Shown here: positions 1 through 5,681 of the stretch, piece after piece
Numbering within the stretch: position 1 is the stretch's first letter
Layout: each line of letters opens with the position of its first letter
Translations under genes and position numbers: made by a program
Notes under the pieces: generated by a model
What the model was told of the DNA's origin: nothing
Database searches by the model: none
Seen by the model: the letters and a program-made list of their open reading frames with translations, nothing else
Assembly: GCA_023393235.1 (NCBI GenBank)
Contig: JAEWMH010000184.1
Span: 1-13,034, forward strand
Source: Bacillota bacterium
GTDB lineage: Bacteria; Bacillota; Bacilli; Paenibacillales; NBRC-103111
Direction of reading: 5' to 3'
Length of the DNA stretch: 13,034 nucleotides

Positions 1-179
1 CAGCAAACCCGTACCTTCGCACAGACCCAATATTGTGTCTAAGAGTCTCATAGTTCCGTTACAGCAAACCCGTCCCTTCGCACAGACCCAATATTGTGTC
101 TAAGAGTCTCATAGTTCCGTTACAGCAAACCCCCCCGTTTAACTCAGACATCACTACTTCGAGCCGCATAGTTCCGTTA
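1..179. repeat. Tandem repeat array, three units of about 61 bp
   Basis: Units at 1-61 and 62-122 differ at a single base (A13 against C74). A third unit at 123-179 keeps only its ends: it starts CAGCAAACCC and finishes CATAGTTCCGTTA. Each of the two intact units contains the near-palindrome AGACCCAATATTGTGTCT (23-40 and 84-101), with one mismatched pair. The array probably continues left of the window. The near-identity of two copies points to recent duplication. From memory, short repeats ending in AGTTCCGTTAC are scattered in Paenibacillus genomes, but I cannot confirm this. There are no spacers, so it is not CRISPR. Confidence 0.85.
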
Positions 180-278
180 CAGCATACCCGCCTACTTGTG
201 TAAACTCCAACCACTGCGCTCCCCGAACAATCCTGTAACACGCACAATTCTGTAAGTCCTGCACGTGTCACGGTCACC
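180..278. other. Non-coding tail of the repeat array
   Basis: This stretch begins with a decayed copy of the repeat start (CAGCATACCCG). It then carries two diverged copies of a shorter motif, ACAATCCTGTAA at 226-237 and ACAATTCTGTAA at 244-255, spaced 18 bp apart. I see no gene, and no strong stem followed by a T run that would terminate the minus-strand operon ending at 279. Confidence 0.5.
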
Positions 279-1310
279 TCACGGATCCACCTTGAAATAA
301 TCCATATCCGGAAACACATACGGCGATGCCGGCGCTTCGATGCGCTGGATGCGGGTTGCGTCAATTTTGAGGATTTCATTGCCGCCGTATTGGGTGGTGC
401 CCAAAGTCCCTGTAACGTTCACCCAGGTGTCCTTGTTCAAGGTTTTGCCCAAGGAGCTTTCTACCATAAACCCGAAGGGGGCGGAGTCGGCGGAGCAGCA
501 CTGCACCGCAAACCGGGAAACCACAAACTGGTTCTCCTCCATCCCGTCCTCCCGGTAGACGAACCCGCTGATCTCCACCTTTTTGCCGATAAAATTGTTC
601 ATGTAGAAATCAATGGAGGTGACCGTTTCCATAAAACCTATATCCTTAATGGAGATGCTGTCCTTCTTGTACAGCTTCTTGGCCAGTACCGCCAAATCCT
701 CAGAGTACTCATCATGGGGAAAAAGAGCGTCCAGCGGATCGCCTGACGACGGCGGTGAAACCGCAGCAGGAGAAGTCCCTGCTGACGCACCTCCCATAGG
801 GGCGGGAGAGCCCATGGCCCCACCTTGCCCGGCCGGGCTCCCGGTAGCGCTGCCTGTATCCGCTGCAGGAGCTGCAGGCGGCTTTCCGGCAGCACCGGCG
901 GCACCTGCCGTATTGCCGGCGATGGCCCCGGTAAGTGTAATACCCTTTTTGTCCACCAGGCTGCTTCCCAGAGCTTGATCCGGCAAAAGCATAACCAATA
1001 GCAGCGGTATGGCAAACAGCGCGTAAAAGAAGCTGTGGCTCACCGCCGACATGGAAGCGGGGGAGCAGCTGCCGCAATCGCAGGAGGGATCCTGCTCCCG
1101 CGCGCCCCACCAGGCCCGGAAGGCAAGCACCAGCTGCAGCACGGCAAACAGGTAGAAGCCGATGGCCGCCAGTTTTACATAGAATTGCATCCGGGGGCCG
1201 ATATAGATGACCAATTGGTCATGCTTCACAAGGCGGAGGATATAATAGGCGAAAAATGCCAGAATGCCTGTCCGCAAAAAATAATGGTTTCCCAGCTTGC
1301 GCGGGCTCAT
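279..1310 (-). CDS. YcgQ-like membrane protein, TIGR03943/DUF1980 family
   Basis: This is a 343-residue membrane protein of unknown biochemical role. Homologues such as B. subtilis YcgQ are encoded with a YcgR-type permease, as here. Hydrophobic segments lie near residues 11-29, 45-66 and 93-112. A short Cys cluster (C77, C79, C82; CDCGSC) sits in the loop before the third segment. Residues about 130-190 are a low-complexity Ala/Gly/Pro/Ser linker. The C-terminal domain (about 193-343) has the family's CCSAD motif (271-275) in an OB-fold-like context. I chose ATG at 1310 because it follows GAGGAGGG at good spacing; a longer frame to 1400 would overlap the permease gene and adds an implausible Trp-rich leader. 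The permease stop is 19 nt upstream, so the two are co-transcribed. A role in metal traffic is inferred from its neighbours and Cys cluster. Confidence 0.85.
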   Translation of the reverse strand: MSPRKLGNHYFLRTGILAFFAYYILRLVKHDQLVIYIGPRMQFYVKLAAIGFYLFAVLQLVLAFRAWWGAREQDPSCDCGSCSPASMSAVSHSFFYALFAIPLLLVMLLPDQALGSSLVDKKGITLTGAIAGNTAGAAGAAGKPPAAPAADTGSATGSPAGQGGAMGSPAPMGGASAGTSPAAVSPPSSGDPLDALFPHDEYSEDLAVLAKKLYKKDSISIKDIGFMETVTSIDFYMNNFIGKKVEISGFVYREDGMEENQFVVSRFAVQCCSADSAPFGFMVESSLGKTLNKDTWVNVTGTLGTTQYGGNEILKIDATRIQRIEAPASPYVFPDMDYFKVDP

Positions 1311-1329
1311 GGTATATCCCTCCTCAGCG

Positions 1330-2223
1330 TTAAAGTGTGCCGACAACAGCGGCGCCCAACCAGACCAACACCACCAGAAGGCCCACCAAGAAAAGGACAA
1401 ATCGGGTCCGGAAGGAGGAGAGCAGCATCAAGGTAGACTTGAGATCCAGCATAGGGCCCAGGACCAGAAACGCCAGAAGCGGACCCTTGGCGAATACATT
1501 GCTGAAGGAAGCAGCCACAAAAGCATCGGATGTGGAGCATAAGGACATTACATAGGCCAGTCCCATCATAAACGGATAAGCCGTAAGGGAATCCGAGCCG
1601 ATATCCACCAGCACGCTCCGGGAGACCAGCACCTGCAAGGAAGCGGCCAGGAAAGCGCCGAACAGCAGATATTTGGACATGTCGAAGAATTCGTTCAGCA
1701 GATGCTCCGCCCACCCTGACCAGGTGGTTTTAGTCTCTTCTGAGGGGGCTTCTCCCAACAAATCCTCCCGGGTTCGTTTCAGCGGATTGCCGTTAGCCCG
1801 GAGATAGATGAACAATCCCGCAAGAACAGCTACCCCATACGCAAGCCCCATCCGCTCCCAGGCCATTTCCGGCTTCGTCCGGAAAGCGGCGAAGGTGGCG
1901 GCGTAGACAATGGGATTGACCACAGGCGCAGCAAGCATGAAGGCAATGCCCAGATAGGCGGGCATCCCTTTTTTGATGAGGCGGCGGACAACAGGGACAA
2001 TCCCGCATTCGCACACCGGGAAGATCACTCCCAGGAGGGACACGGACAGCAATCCCACCAGGGGATTGCGCGGGATGATCCGCTGCAGCATCCGCTCCGA
2101 AAGCCAAACCTGGAGCAGGGACGATACCAGCACCCCGGCAATCAGAAACGGGGATGCCTCCAGCACAATGGAGAGAAAGATCGTTTTAAAAGATTGAATA
2201 TCAACCGACTGCAGAGCATTCAT
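1330..2223 (-). CDS. YcgR-like permease, ArsP_1/DUF318 family
   Basis: This 297-residue polytopic membrane protein belongs to the ArsP_1/DUF318 permease family, which includes the organoarsenical exporter ArsP and B. subtilis YcgR. About eight hydrophobic segments are visible in two halves, separated by a charged cytosolic loop (about 142-175). The first half carries CECG (71-74) just before a basic helix, and the second half carries C229 in CSTSDAF. Paired Cys motifs at these places are typical of the family and suggest binding of a soft metal or metalloid. ATG at 2223 is the only good start, with a modest GGAAG upstream. It has its own sigma-A-type promoter although it lies downstream of the CobW-like gene. 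The substrate cannot be read from sequence; zinc is suggested only by the GTPase neighbour. Confidence 0.85.
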   Translation of the reverse strand: MNALQSVDIQSFKTIFLSIVLEASPFLIAGVLVSSLLQVWLSERMLQRIIPRNPLVGLLSVSLLGVIFPVCECGIVPVVRRLIKKGMPAYLGIAFMLAAPVVNPIVYAATFAAFRTKPEMAWERMGLAYGVAVLAGLFIYLRANGNPLKRTREDLLGEAPSEETKTTWSGWAEHLLNEFFDMSKYLLFGAFLAASLQVLVSRSVLVDIGSDSLTAYPFMMGLAYVMSLCSTSDAFVAASFSNVFAKGPLLAFLVLGPMLDLKSTLMLLSSFRTRFVLFLVGLLVVLVWLGAAVVGTL

Positions 2224-2241
2224 AAATGATGACCATCTTCC

Positions 2242-2254
2242 AGTAAATTTTACT
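2242..2254. promoter_or_regulatory. Palindrome AGTAAATTTTACT, possible operator
   Basis: A perfect 6-1-6 inverted repeat centred on 2248. It lies just downstream of the predicted permease transcription start (about 2257), where a bound repressor would block RNA polymerase. Its GTAA-N3-TTAC core matches the core of Bacillus Zur and other Fur-family boxes (7-1-7), but the outer bases do not: against TCGTAAT-N-ATTACGA I count 9 of 14. A role as operator is therefore an inference. Confidence 0.35.
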
Positions 2255-2262
2255 ATTATGTG

Positions 2263-2307
2263 AAGTATAAAACGCCCGGCAAGGGATTGTCAAACCCCTT
2301 CCGGGCG
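2263..2307 (-). terminator. Intrinsic terminator of the CobW-like gene
   Basis: Read on the minus strand, CGCCCGG-AAGGG pairs with CCCTT-(bulged G)-CCGGGCG across a loop of about 11 nt that contains TTGACA. It is followed by GTTTTATACTT. The stem begins 20 nt after the GTPase stop codon. The T tract is short, so termination may be partial. Confidence 0.65.
2264..2293 (-). promoter_or_regulatory. Sigma-A promoter of the permease operon
   Basis: On the minus strand TTGACA (2293-2288) is a perfect -35, followed after 18 bp by TATACT (2269-2264), five of six for the -10. Transcription would start near 2257, leaving a leader of about 34 nt before the permease ATG at 2223. The -35 lies inside the loop of the terminator hairpin of the upstream gene. 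Confidence 0.75.
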
Positions 2308-2326
2308 TATCCAAATCGGTATGTGG

Positions 2327-3370
2327 CTATCTCTTCCTGCCTGTGGGAAGCTCGGTGCCGGGGAGCAGCTCCTCCCATTCCATCAAGAGCTCGCTTTCCT
2401 CCAAGTCCATGCCGATCAGGACCAGATAGGGTTCGCCCTGATAGGTGCTGGACGAATAGGTGACCCGTTTGCCGGCGAATTGCAGCAGCCTTCTGGCGGC
2501 ATGCCCGGGCTGAGCCAAATAACCCTTGGCCCGGAGAAGACGGTTGCCCCATTGACCCAGGAACTGCTCCAGCTTGGCCGGTGGGATAGCATAATCCGAC
2601 GGGGGCTGGAGGGTAAACGTCCGGATGCGGGAGAATGATGCCTGATGCCGTTGGGCGGCATGCTCCGAAGCTTCCGGTTCCTTCATTCGGGCTCCGGAAG
2701 CCATCCCCTTGACTACCCGGAAAGGCTGGCGCGCCGAGGTAGTCCCCTCGGGGATAGGTTCAATCCCGCGGAGCAGGATATCCAGATCCAGCTTGCTCCG
2801 CTGTGTATACAGCAAAGGGGCAAGGGGATTATGCTTGCGGACGGTCTTCTCAATCTTCTGAAGAGTGTGGGAATCCACCAGGTCGGTTTTGTTGACCAGA
2901 ATCAAATCGGCCACTTCCATCTGCCGGCGAAGCGTACGCACCAATTCCTTGTCCGAAGCAAAAATGCTGTTGTACTCCAGCGTATATTCCGCGTCCAGCA
3001 CAGTGACGATCTGCTTGAGGAGCACGCGGCCAAGCAGCCCAGGCTCCGTAAGCGCATCCACCACTTCCTCGGGATTGGCGACGCCGGTAAGCTCTACGAA
3101 CAGCACGTCCGGCTTTTGGCGCAGCAGTTCCTGGAGGCTGGCGGAGAGCTCGCTTTTTTTGCTGCAGCAGACGCAGCCATCCAGCAGCTTGGCCACGGAC
3201 ACCTGGGAGGCTTCCCCGATGATTTCGCCATCCACATCCATCTTGCCCAGTTCATTCATAAGGATGCCGGGCTTGAGGCCCCGGGAACGCGCTTCAGCCA
3301 GAAGCTCCAGCAGGAGAGTGGTTTTGCCGCTGCCCAGAAAACCGCTCAGGATCAGAACGGGAATGCTCAT
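2327..3370 (-). CDS. COG0523/CobW-family metal-chaperone GTPase
   Basis: A 347-residue G3E-family GTPase of the COG0523 group, whose members deliver or allocate metals, often zinc or cobalt, to client proteins. The N-terminal domain shows Walker A GFLGSGKTT (10-18), the family metal-binding GCVCC (65-69), ELTG (93-96) and the guanine-specificity NKTD (160-163). The C-terminal CobW_C domain spans roughly 245-335. There is no long His-rich stretch, only a few His near 237-242. ATG at 3370 follows AAGGAGTGAG. A small hairpin (TTTTTGC/GCAAAAA, 3382-3399) sits directly before that ribosome binding site. The gene ends in a terminator and is followed by the permease and YcgQ-like genes on the same strand. 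No clear Zur box was found upstream, so zinc is the favoured metal only by family and neighbours. Confidence 0.88.
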   Translation of the reverse strand: MSIPVLILSGFLGSGKTTLLLELLAEARSRGLKPGILMNELGKMDVDGEIIGEASQVSVAKLLDGCVCCSKKSELSASLQELLRQKPDVLFVELTGVANPEEVVDALTEPGLLGRVLLKQIVTVLDAEYTLEYNSIFASDKELVRTLRRQMEVADLILVNKTDLVDSHTLQKIEKTVRKHNPLAPLLYTQRSKLDLDILLRGIEPIPEGTTSARQPFRVVKGMASGARMKEPEASEHAAQRHQASFSRIRTFTLQPPSDYAIPPAKLEQFLGQWGNRLLRAKGYLAQPGHAARRLLQFAGKRVTYSSSTYQGEPYLVLIGMDLEESELLMEWEELLPGTELPTGRKR

Positions 3371-3777
3371 GGTCTCACTCCTTTTTGCCGATGCAAAAAA
3401 TGACTACAAGCTTTATCTTACTACTGATTGCCGGTTTGGGATAGTACAAAGCCAATTTAAGGGTCTCCTTACTTATTGATATTGGCCGGGCAGGGGGTTT
3501 TATGCCGCTGCCCTGAAATAACATGGTCCCCGCCGCAGGCTGGATGTGTTATGGAGGCCTCGAAATTGGCATAGCCGATTTGAGGGCCTTCTCTAACATT
3601 TCACCGTCTAAAGTTGGCAGGAACTGCGTCATGCGTGATCAAATCTCGCGCATCTTCCAAAAAACGGGTTAGGAAGGTTTACTCCAATCCGCTTTCCGGG
3701 ATATAATAGACAGGATTGTTAGTTTGTAAGCATCTGGCTTACATAAGACCAGCCACGAAAGAGAGCGATTAAACCAT
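3371..3777. other. Divergent intergenic region without a convincing gene
   Basis: This 407-bp region separates the CobW-like gene (minus) from yebC (plus). Visible elements are the hairpin beside the GTPase ribosome binding site (3382-3399), a GGGCAG/CTGCCC inverted repeat near 3488-3513, an ATAACA/TGTTAT pair around 3518-3552, and the yebC promoter and leader hairpin at the right end. I could not pick out a good promoter for the GTPase gene, and I recognise no riboswitch. A 27-codon minus-strand ORF (3549-3632) lacks a ribosome binding site. Confidence 0.5.
3678..3707 (+). promoter_or_regulatory. Probable yebC promoter
   Basis: A perfect -10 TATAAT (3702-3707) lies 18 bp after TTTACT (3678-3683), four of six for a -35. 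The start would be near 3714, giving a 64-nt leader. That leader contains a 7-bp hairpin, TGTAAGC-ATCTG-GCTTACA (3725-3743). Confidence 0.6.
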
Positions 3778-4497
3778 ATGGGTCGTAAGTGGAATAATAT
3801 CAAGGAAAAGAAAGCCTCCAAGGACAAAAACACCAGCCGGGTCTACGCCAAATTCGGCCGTGAAATTTATGTGGTGGCCAAGCAGGGTGAGCCTGACCCG
3901 GAATCCAACCGCGCGTTGAAGGTGGTGCTGGAGCGGGCCAAAATCTACAACGTGCCCAAGGCCATCATTGACCGTGCCCTGGAAAAGGCGCGCGGCAACT
4001 CCGATGAAACCTATGAGGAGCTGCGTTATGAAGGCTTCGGCCCTAACGGGTCCATGGTCATTGTCGATGCCTTGACCAACAATGTGAACCGCACCGCAGC
4101 AGAGGTCCGTTCGGCTTTCACCAAGAATGCAGGCAACCTGGGTGTCAGCGGTTCTGTAAGCTATATGTTCGATGCAGCAGCGGTAATCGGCGTAGCCGGT
4201 AAAACCGAGGAAGAGGTGCTGGAGATTCTGATGGAGGCGGATGTGGATGCCCGGGACATCGTCCAGGAAGAAGAATCCGTCATCATCTACGCCGCGCCGG
4301 ATCAATTCAGCGCCGTGCAGGATGCTCTCCGCGCTTCGGGCGTTACTGAATTTACCGTGGCCGAGCTGACAATGCTGGCCCAGAACGATGTTACCCTTGA
4401 CGAAGATGTCCAAGCCCAATTCGAGAAGCTGATCGACGTGCTGGAGGACCTGGAGGATGTGCAGCAGGTGTACCACAACGTGGACTTGGGCGAATAA
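3778..4497 (+). CDS. yebC: YebC/TACO1-family translation factor, YeeI type
   Basis: A full-length 239-residue YebC/PmpR (TACO1) protein. The start MGRKWNNIKEKKASKDKNTS and body motifs such as RYEGFGPNGSMVIVDALTNN and NLGVSGSVSYMF match the B. subtilis YeeI branch rather than the YrbC branch. The family was long annotated as transcriptional regulators. More recent work assigns it to translation, relieving ribosomes stalled on difficult sequences such as polyproline; that is family knowledge. It is cytosolic, with three alpha/beta domains and an acidic C-terminus. The ATG is fixed by the conserved N-terminus; the upstream GAGAG is a weak, rather distant ribosome binding site. The gene is monocistronic, with its own promoter and a strong terminator 34 nt after the stop codon. 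Confidence 0.95.
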   Translation: MGRKWNNIKEKKASKDKNTSRVYAKFGREIYVVAKQGEPDPESNRALKVVLERAKIYNVPKAIIDRALEKARGNSDETYEELRYEGFGPNGSMVIVDALTNNVNRTAAEVRSAFTKNAGNLGVSGSVSYMFDAAAVIGVAGKTEEEVLEILMEADVDARDIVQEEESVIIYAAPDQFSAVQDALRASGVTEFTVAELTMLAQNDVTLDEDVQAQFEKLIDVLEDLEDVQQVYHNVDLGE

Positions 4498-4530
4498 GGA
4501 TAGAGGAAGAACAAGGAACCGGTTAATCAC

Positions 4531-4557
4531 AAAAAGCACCCGAAGGGGTGCTTTTTT
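4531..4557. terminator. Bidirectional intrinsic terminator after yebC
   Basis: AAAAAGCACCC (4531-4541), a GAAG loop, then GGGTGCTTTTTT (4546-4557) form an 11-bp stem with A and T tracts on both sides. It ends yebC transcription. It also shows that the RNase H frame should not be extended upstream to 4548, which would put its start inside the hairpin. Confidence 0.93.
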
Positions 4558-4601
4558 CAAAGAATGGCAACTTTATGGGTCAAAGGTGGCTGCGGAACAG
4601 A

Positions 4602-5249
4602 ATGGCAAAGCAAAAATATTATGTGGTGTGGGAAGGTAAAACACCGGGCATCTACAATACCTGGAACGAATGCAAGGCCCAGGTGGACGGCGTGGCCAAT
4701 GCCCGCTACAAGTCCTATGAATCCCTCCAGGATGCCGAGACGGCTCTGAAGGCGGGCGCCAACAAAAGCTGGGGCAAGGGCAAAGCTGCCGCTAAAACCG
4801 GGGGGAAGTCTGCTCCGAAGGCTGCGGGTGCGGGCGCAGGAGAAATTGATTACGACAGCATCTCCGTGGACGTGGGCACCCGGGGCAATCCGGGGCCGGT
4901 GGAATATAAGGGGGTGGACACACGGACAGGGGAAATTCTGTTCTACGTGGGCCCTATCGAAAACGGCACCAACAACCTGGGGGAATTCATCGCCATTGTC
5001 CACGGCTTGGCGTATCTCAAACAGTTGGGCAGCACCAAAACCATTTATACGGACTCGCGCACTGCCCTAAGCTGGCTGAGAAACCGGAAAATTGCCTCCA
5101 CCCTGGTGCGCAGCCCGGGTACGGCCAAGATCTGGGAGATGGCCGACAGAGCCCTCCAATGGGTCAATACCAATACCTACGAAAACAAAGTGGTCAAGTG
5201 GAATACGGAAGAGTGGGGGGAAATCCGGGCGGATTTCGGCCGGAAATAA
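4602..5249 (+). CDS. rnhA: Ribonuclease HI with N-terminal hybrid-binding domain
   Basis: This 215-residue protein cleaves the RNA strand of RNA/DNA hybrids, acting in removal of primers and R-loops in the cytosol. Residues 1-58 form the hybrid-binding (viroplasmin-like) domain, recognisable from YYVVWEGKTPGIYNTWNEC. A Lys/Ala/Gly-rich linker (59-80) joins it to the catalytic domain. The four metal-binding acidic residues are visible: D90 (SVDVGTRGNPG), E128 (NNLGEF), D151 (YTDSRT) and D211 (RADFGRK). The sequence closely resembles the structurally studied Bacillus halodurans enzyme, including the unusual DVG after the first Asp. I chose ATG at 4602, with AAAGGTGG about 12 nt upstream, because the family starts MAKQKYYVVW; an extension to 4548 would run into the yebC terminator. 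The linker composition is variable in the family. Confidence 0.93.
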   Translation: MAKQKYYVVWEGKTPGIYNTWNECKAQVDGVANARYKSYESLQDAETALKAGANKSWGKGKAAAKTGGKSAPKAAGAGAGEIDYDSISVDVGTRGNPGPVEYKGVDTRTGEILFYVGPIENGTNNLGEFIAIVHGLAYLKQLGSTKTIYTDSRTALSWLRNRKIASTLVRSPGTAKIWEMADRALQWVNTNTYENKVVKWNTEEWGEIRADFGRK

Positions 5250-5254
5250 GCCTG

Positions 5255-5272
5255 AACCGGGAAGCCGGTTTT
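5255..5272 (+). terminator. Weak terminator-like hairpin after rnhA
   Basis: AACCGG-GAAG-CCGGTT followed by TT starts 6 nt after the rnhA stop codon. The 6-bp stem with a four-T end is short, so termination may be shared with the larger hairpin at 5343-5383. Confidence 0.45.
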
Positions 5273-5338
5273 GGCAGAGCCTCCAGCGCTCCGATTTTAC
5301 CATGACCAATACCTGCCACCGCCTGGCGCCGGGAAGCG

Positions 5339-5530
5339 TTATCCGCTTCCCCGGCTGCCGGAAGCGGTGGTTTTGCTTTTTTTGCGCAGCTTCAGCTTAT
5401 CCATTTTGCCCGCCATGACAAGCCAGACGAGAAGAGGAGACAGGAAATTCAGAGCAATAATCAGCACCGTAACGGTCCATAGGAACCAGGTGCTGTTCAG
5501 AATGTACCGGTAGAACCAAGTATCCATCAT
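5339..5530 (-). CDS. Small membrane protein of unknown function
   Basis: A 63-residue protein that I do not recognise. It has an aromatic N-terminus (MMDTWFYRYI), a hydrophobic stretch at about 14-40 interrupted by NFLSP, which could be one long helix or a tight hairpin, and then a basic, Ser/Gly-rich tail. It is probably an inner-membrane protein with a cytosolic tail by the positive-inside rule. AAGGAG lies 9 nt before the first of two consecutive ATG codons, supporting translation. A TATAAT is present upstream on its strand (about 5563-5568) without a good -35. It is transcribed divergently from the GerA-type operon and shares its 151-bp upstream region. Some Bacillus germinant-receptor loci carry small membrane D proteins, but those usually have two helices and lie in tandem, so a link here is speculative. 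Confidence 0.65.
   Translation of the reverse strand: MMDTWFYRYILNSTWFLWTVTVLIIALNFLSPLLVWLVMAGKMDKLKLRKKSKTTASGSRGSG
5343..5383 (+). terminator. Hairpin plus T-rich tract, possible rnhA terminator
   Basis: CCGCTTCC (5343-5350) pairs with GGAAGCGG (5360-5367), followed by TGGTTTTGCTTTTTTT. It lies inside the 3' end of the opposing small membrane-protein gene and encodes that protein's Gly/Ser-rich tail. A competing hairpin, GGGAAGCG (5331-5338) with CGCTTCCC (5344-5351), uses the same bases. Confidence 0.4.
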
Positions 5531-5584
5531 GGGGGCACACTCCTTCAGCCAATTCTGGAATTATATTCTCCAGTCTGCACCGGC

Positions 5585-5614
5585 TTCATGCGCAACGCAT
5601 CGGTCTGCATAAAT
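5585..5614 (+). promoter_or_regulatory. Candidate sigma-G promoter of the ger operon
   Basis: TTCATG (5585-5590) resembles the forespore sigma-G -35 (TGMATR, five of six). It is followed after 17 bp by CATAAAT (5608-5614), which keeps the CATA start of a sigma-G -10 but not its TA end. Germinant-receptor operons are known to be transcribed by sigma G in the forespore. The match is partial. Confidence 0.35.
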
Positions 5615-5681
5615 TTGCCGCCTGAAAGGAAAAGTAAGGAAAGGCGCTTCGCCTACTATCCGGCGGACGGGAGGAGCATCC

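Noticed and set aside
1..179. CRISPR array
   Set aside because: Units are about 61 bp, directly adjacent, with no unique spacers and no cas genes in view.
59..379. Minus-strand 106-codon ORF with repeated VCCNGTMRL
   Set aside because: It is a translation of the tandem DNA repeats and overlaps the end of the YcgQ-like gene; there is no ribosome binding site and the repeated peptide simply follows the DNA unit.
1311..1400. N-terminal extension of the YcgQ-like protein
   Set aside because: It would overlap the permease gene by 71 nt and give a Trp-rich leader unlike the family; ATG at 1310 has a strong GAGGAGGG.
3371..3480. Zur box or cobalamin riboswitch upstream of the CobW-like gene
   Set aside because: No 7-1-7 GTAAT/ATTAC palindrome or conserved riboswitch core could be seen in the leader or the rest of the divergent region.
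3549..3632. 27-codon minus-strand ORF in the divergent region
   Set aside because: The peptide looks protein-like, but there is no ribosome binding site, an in-frame stop lies just upstream, and I recognise no family; it could be a gene remnant but this cannot be supported.
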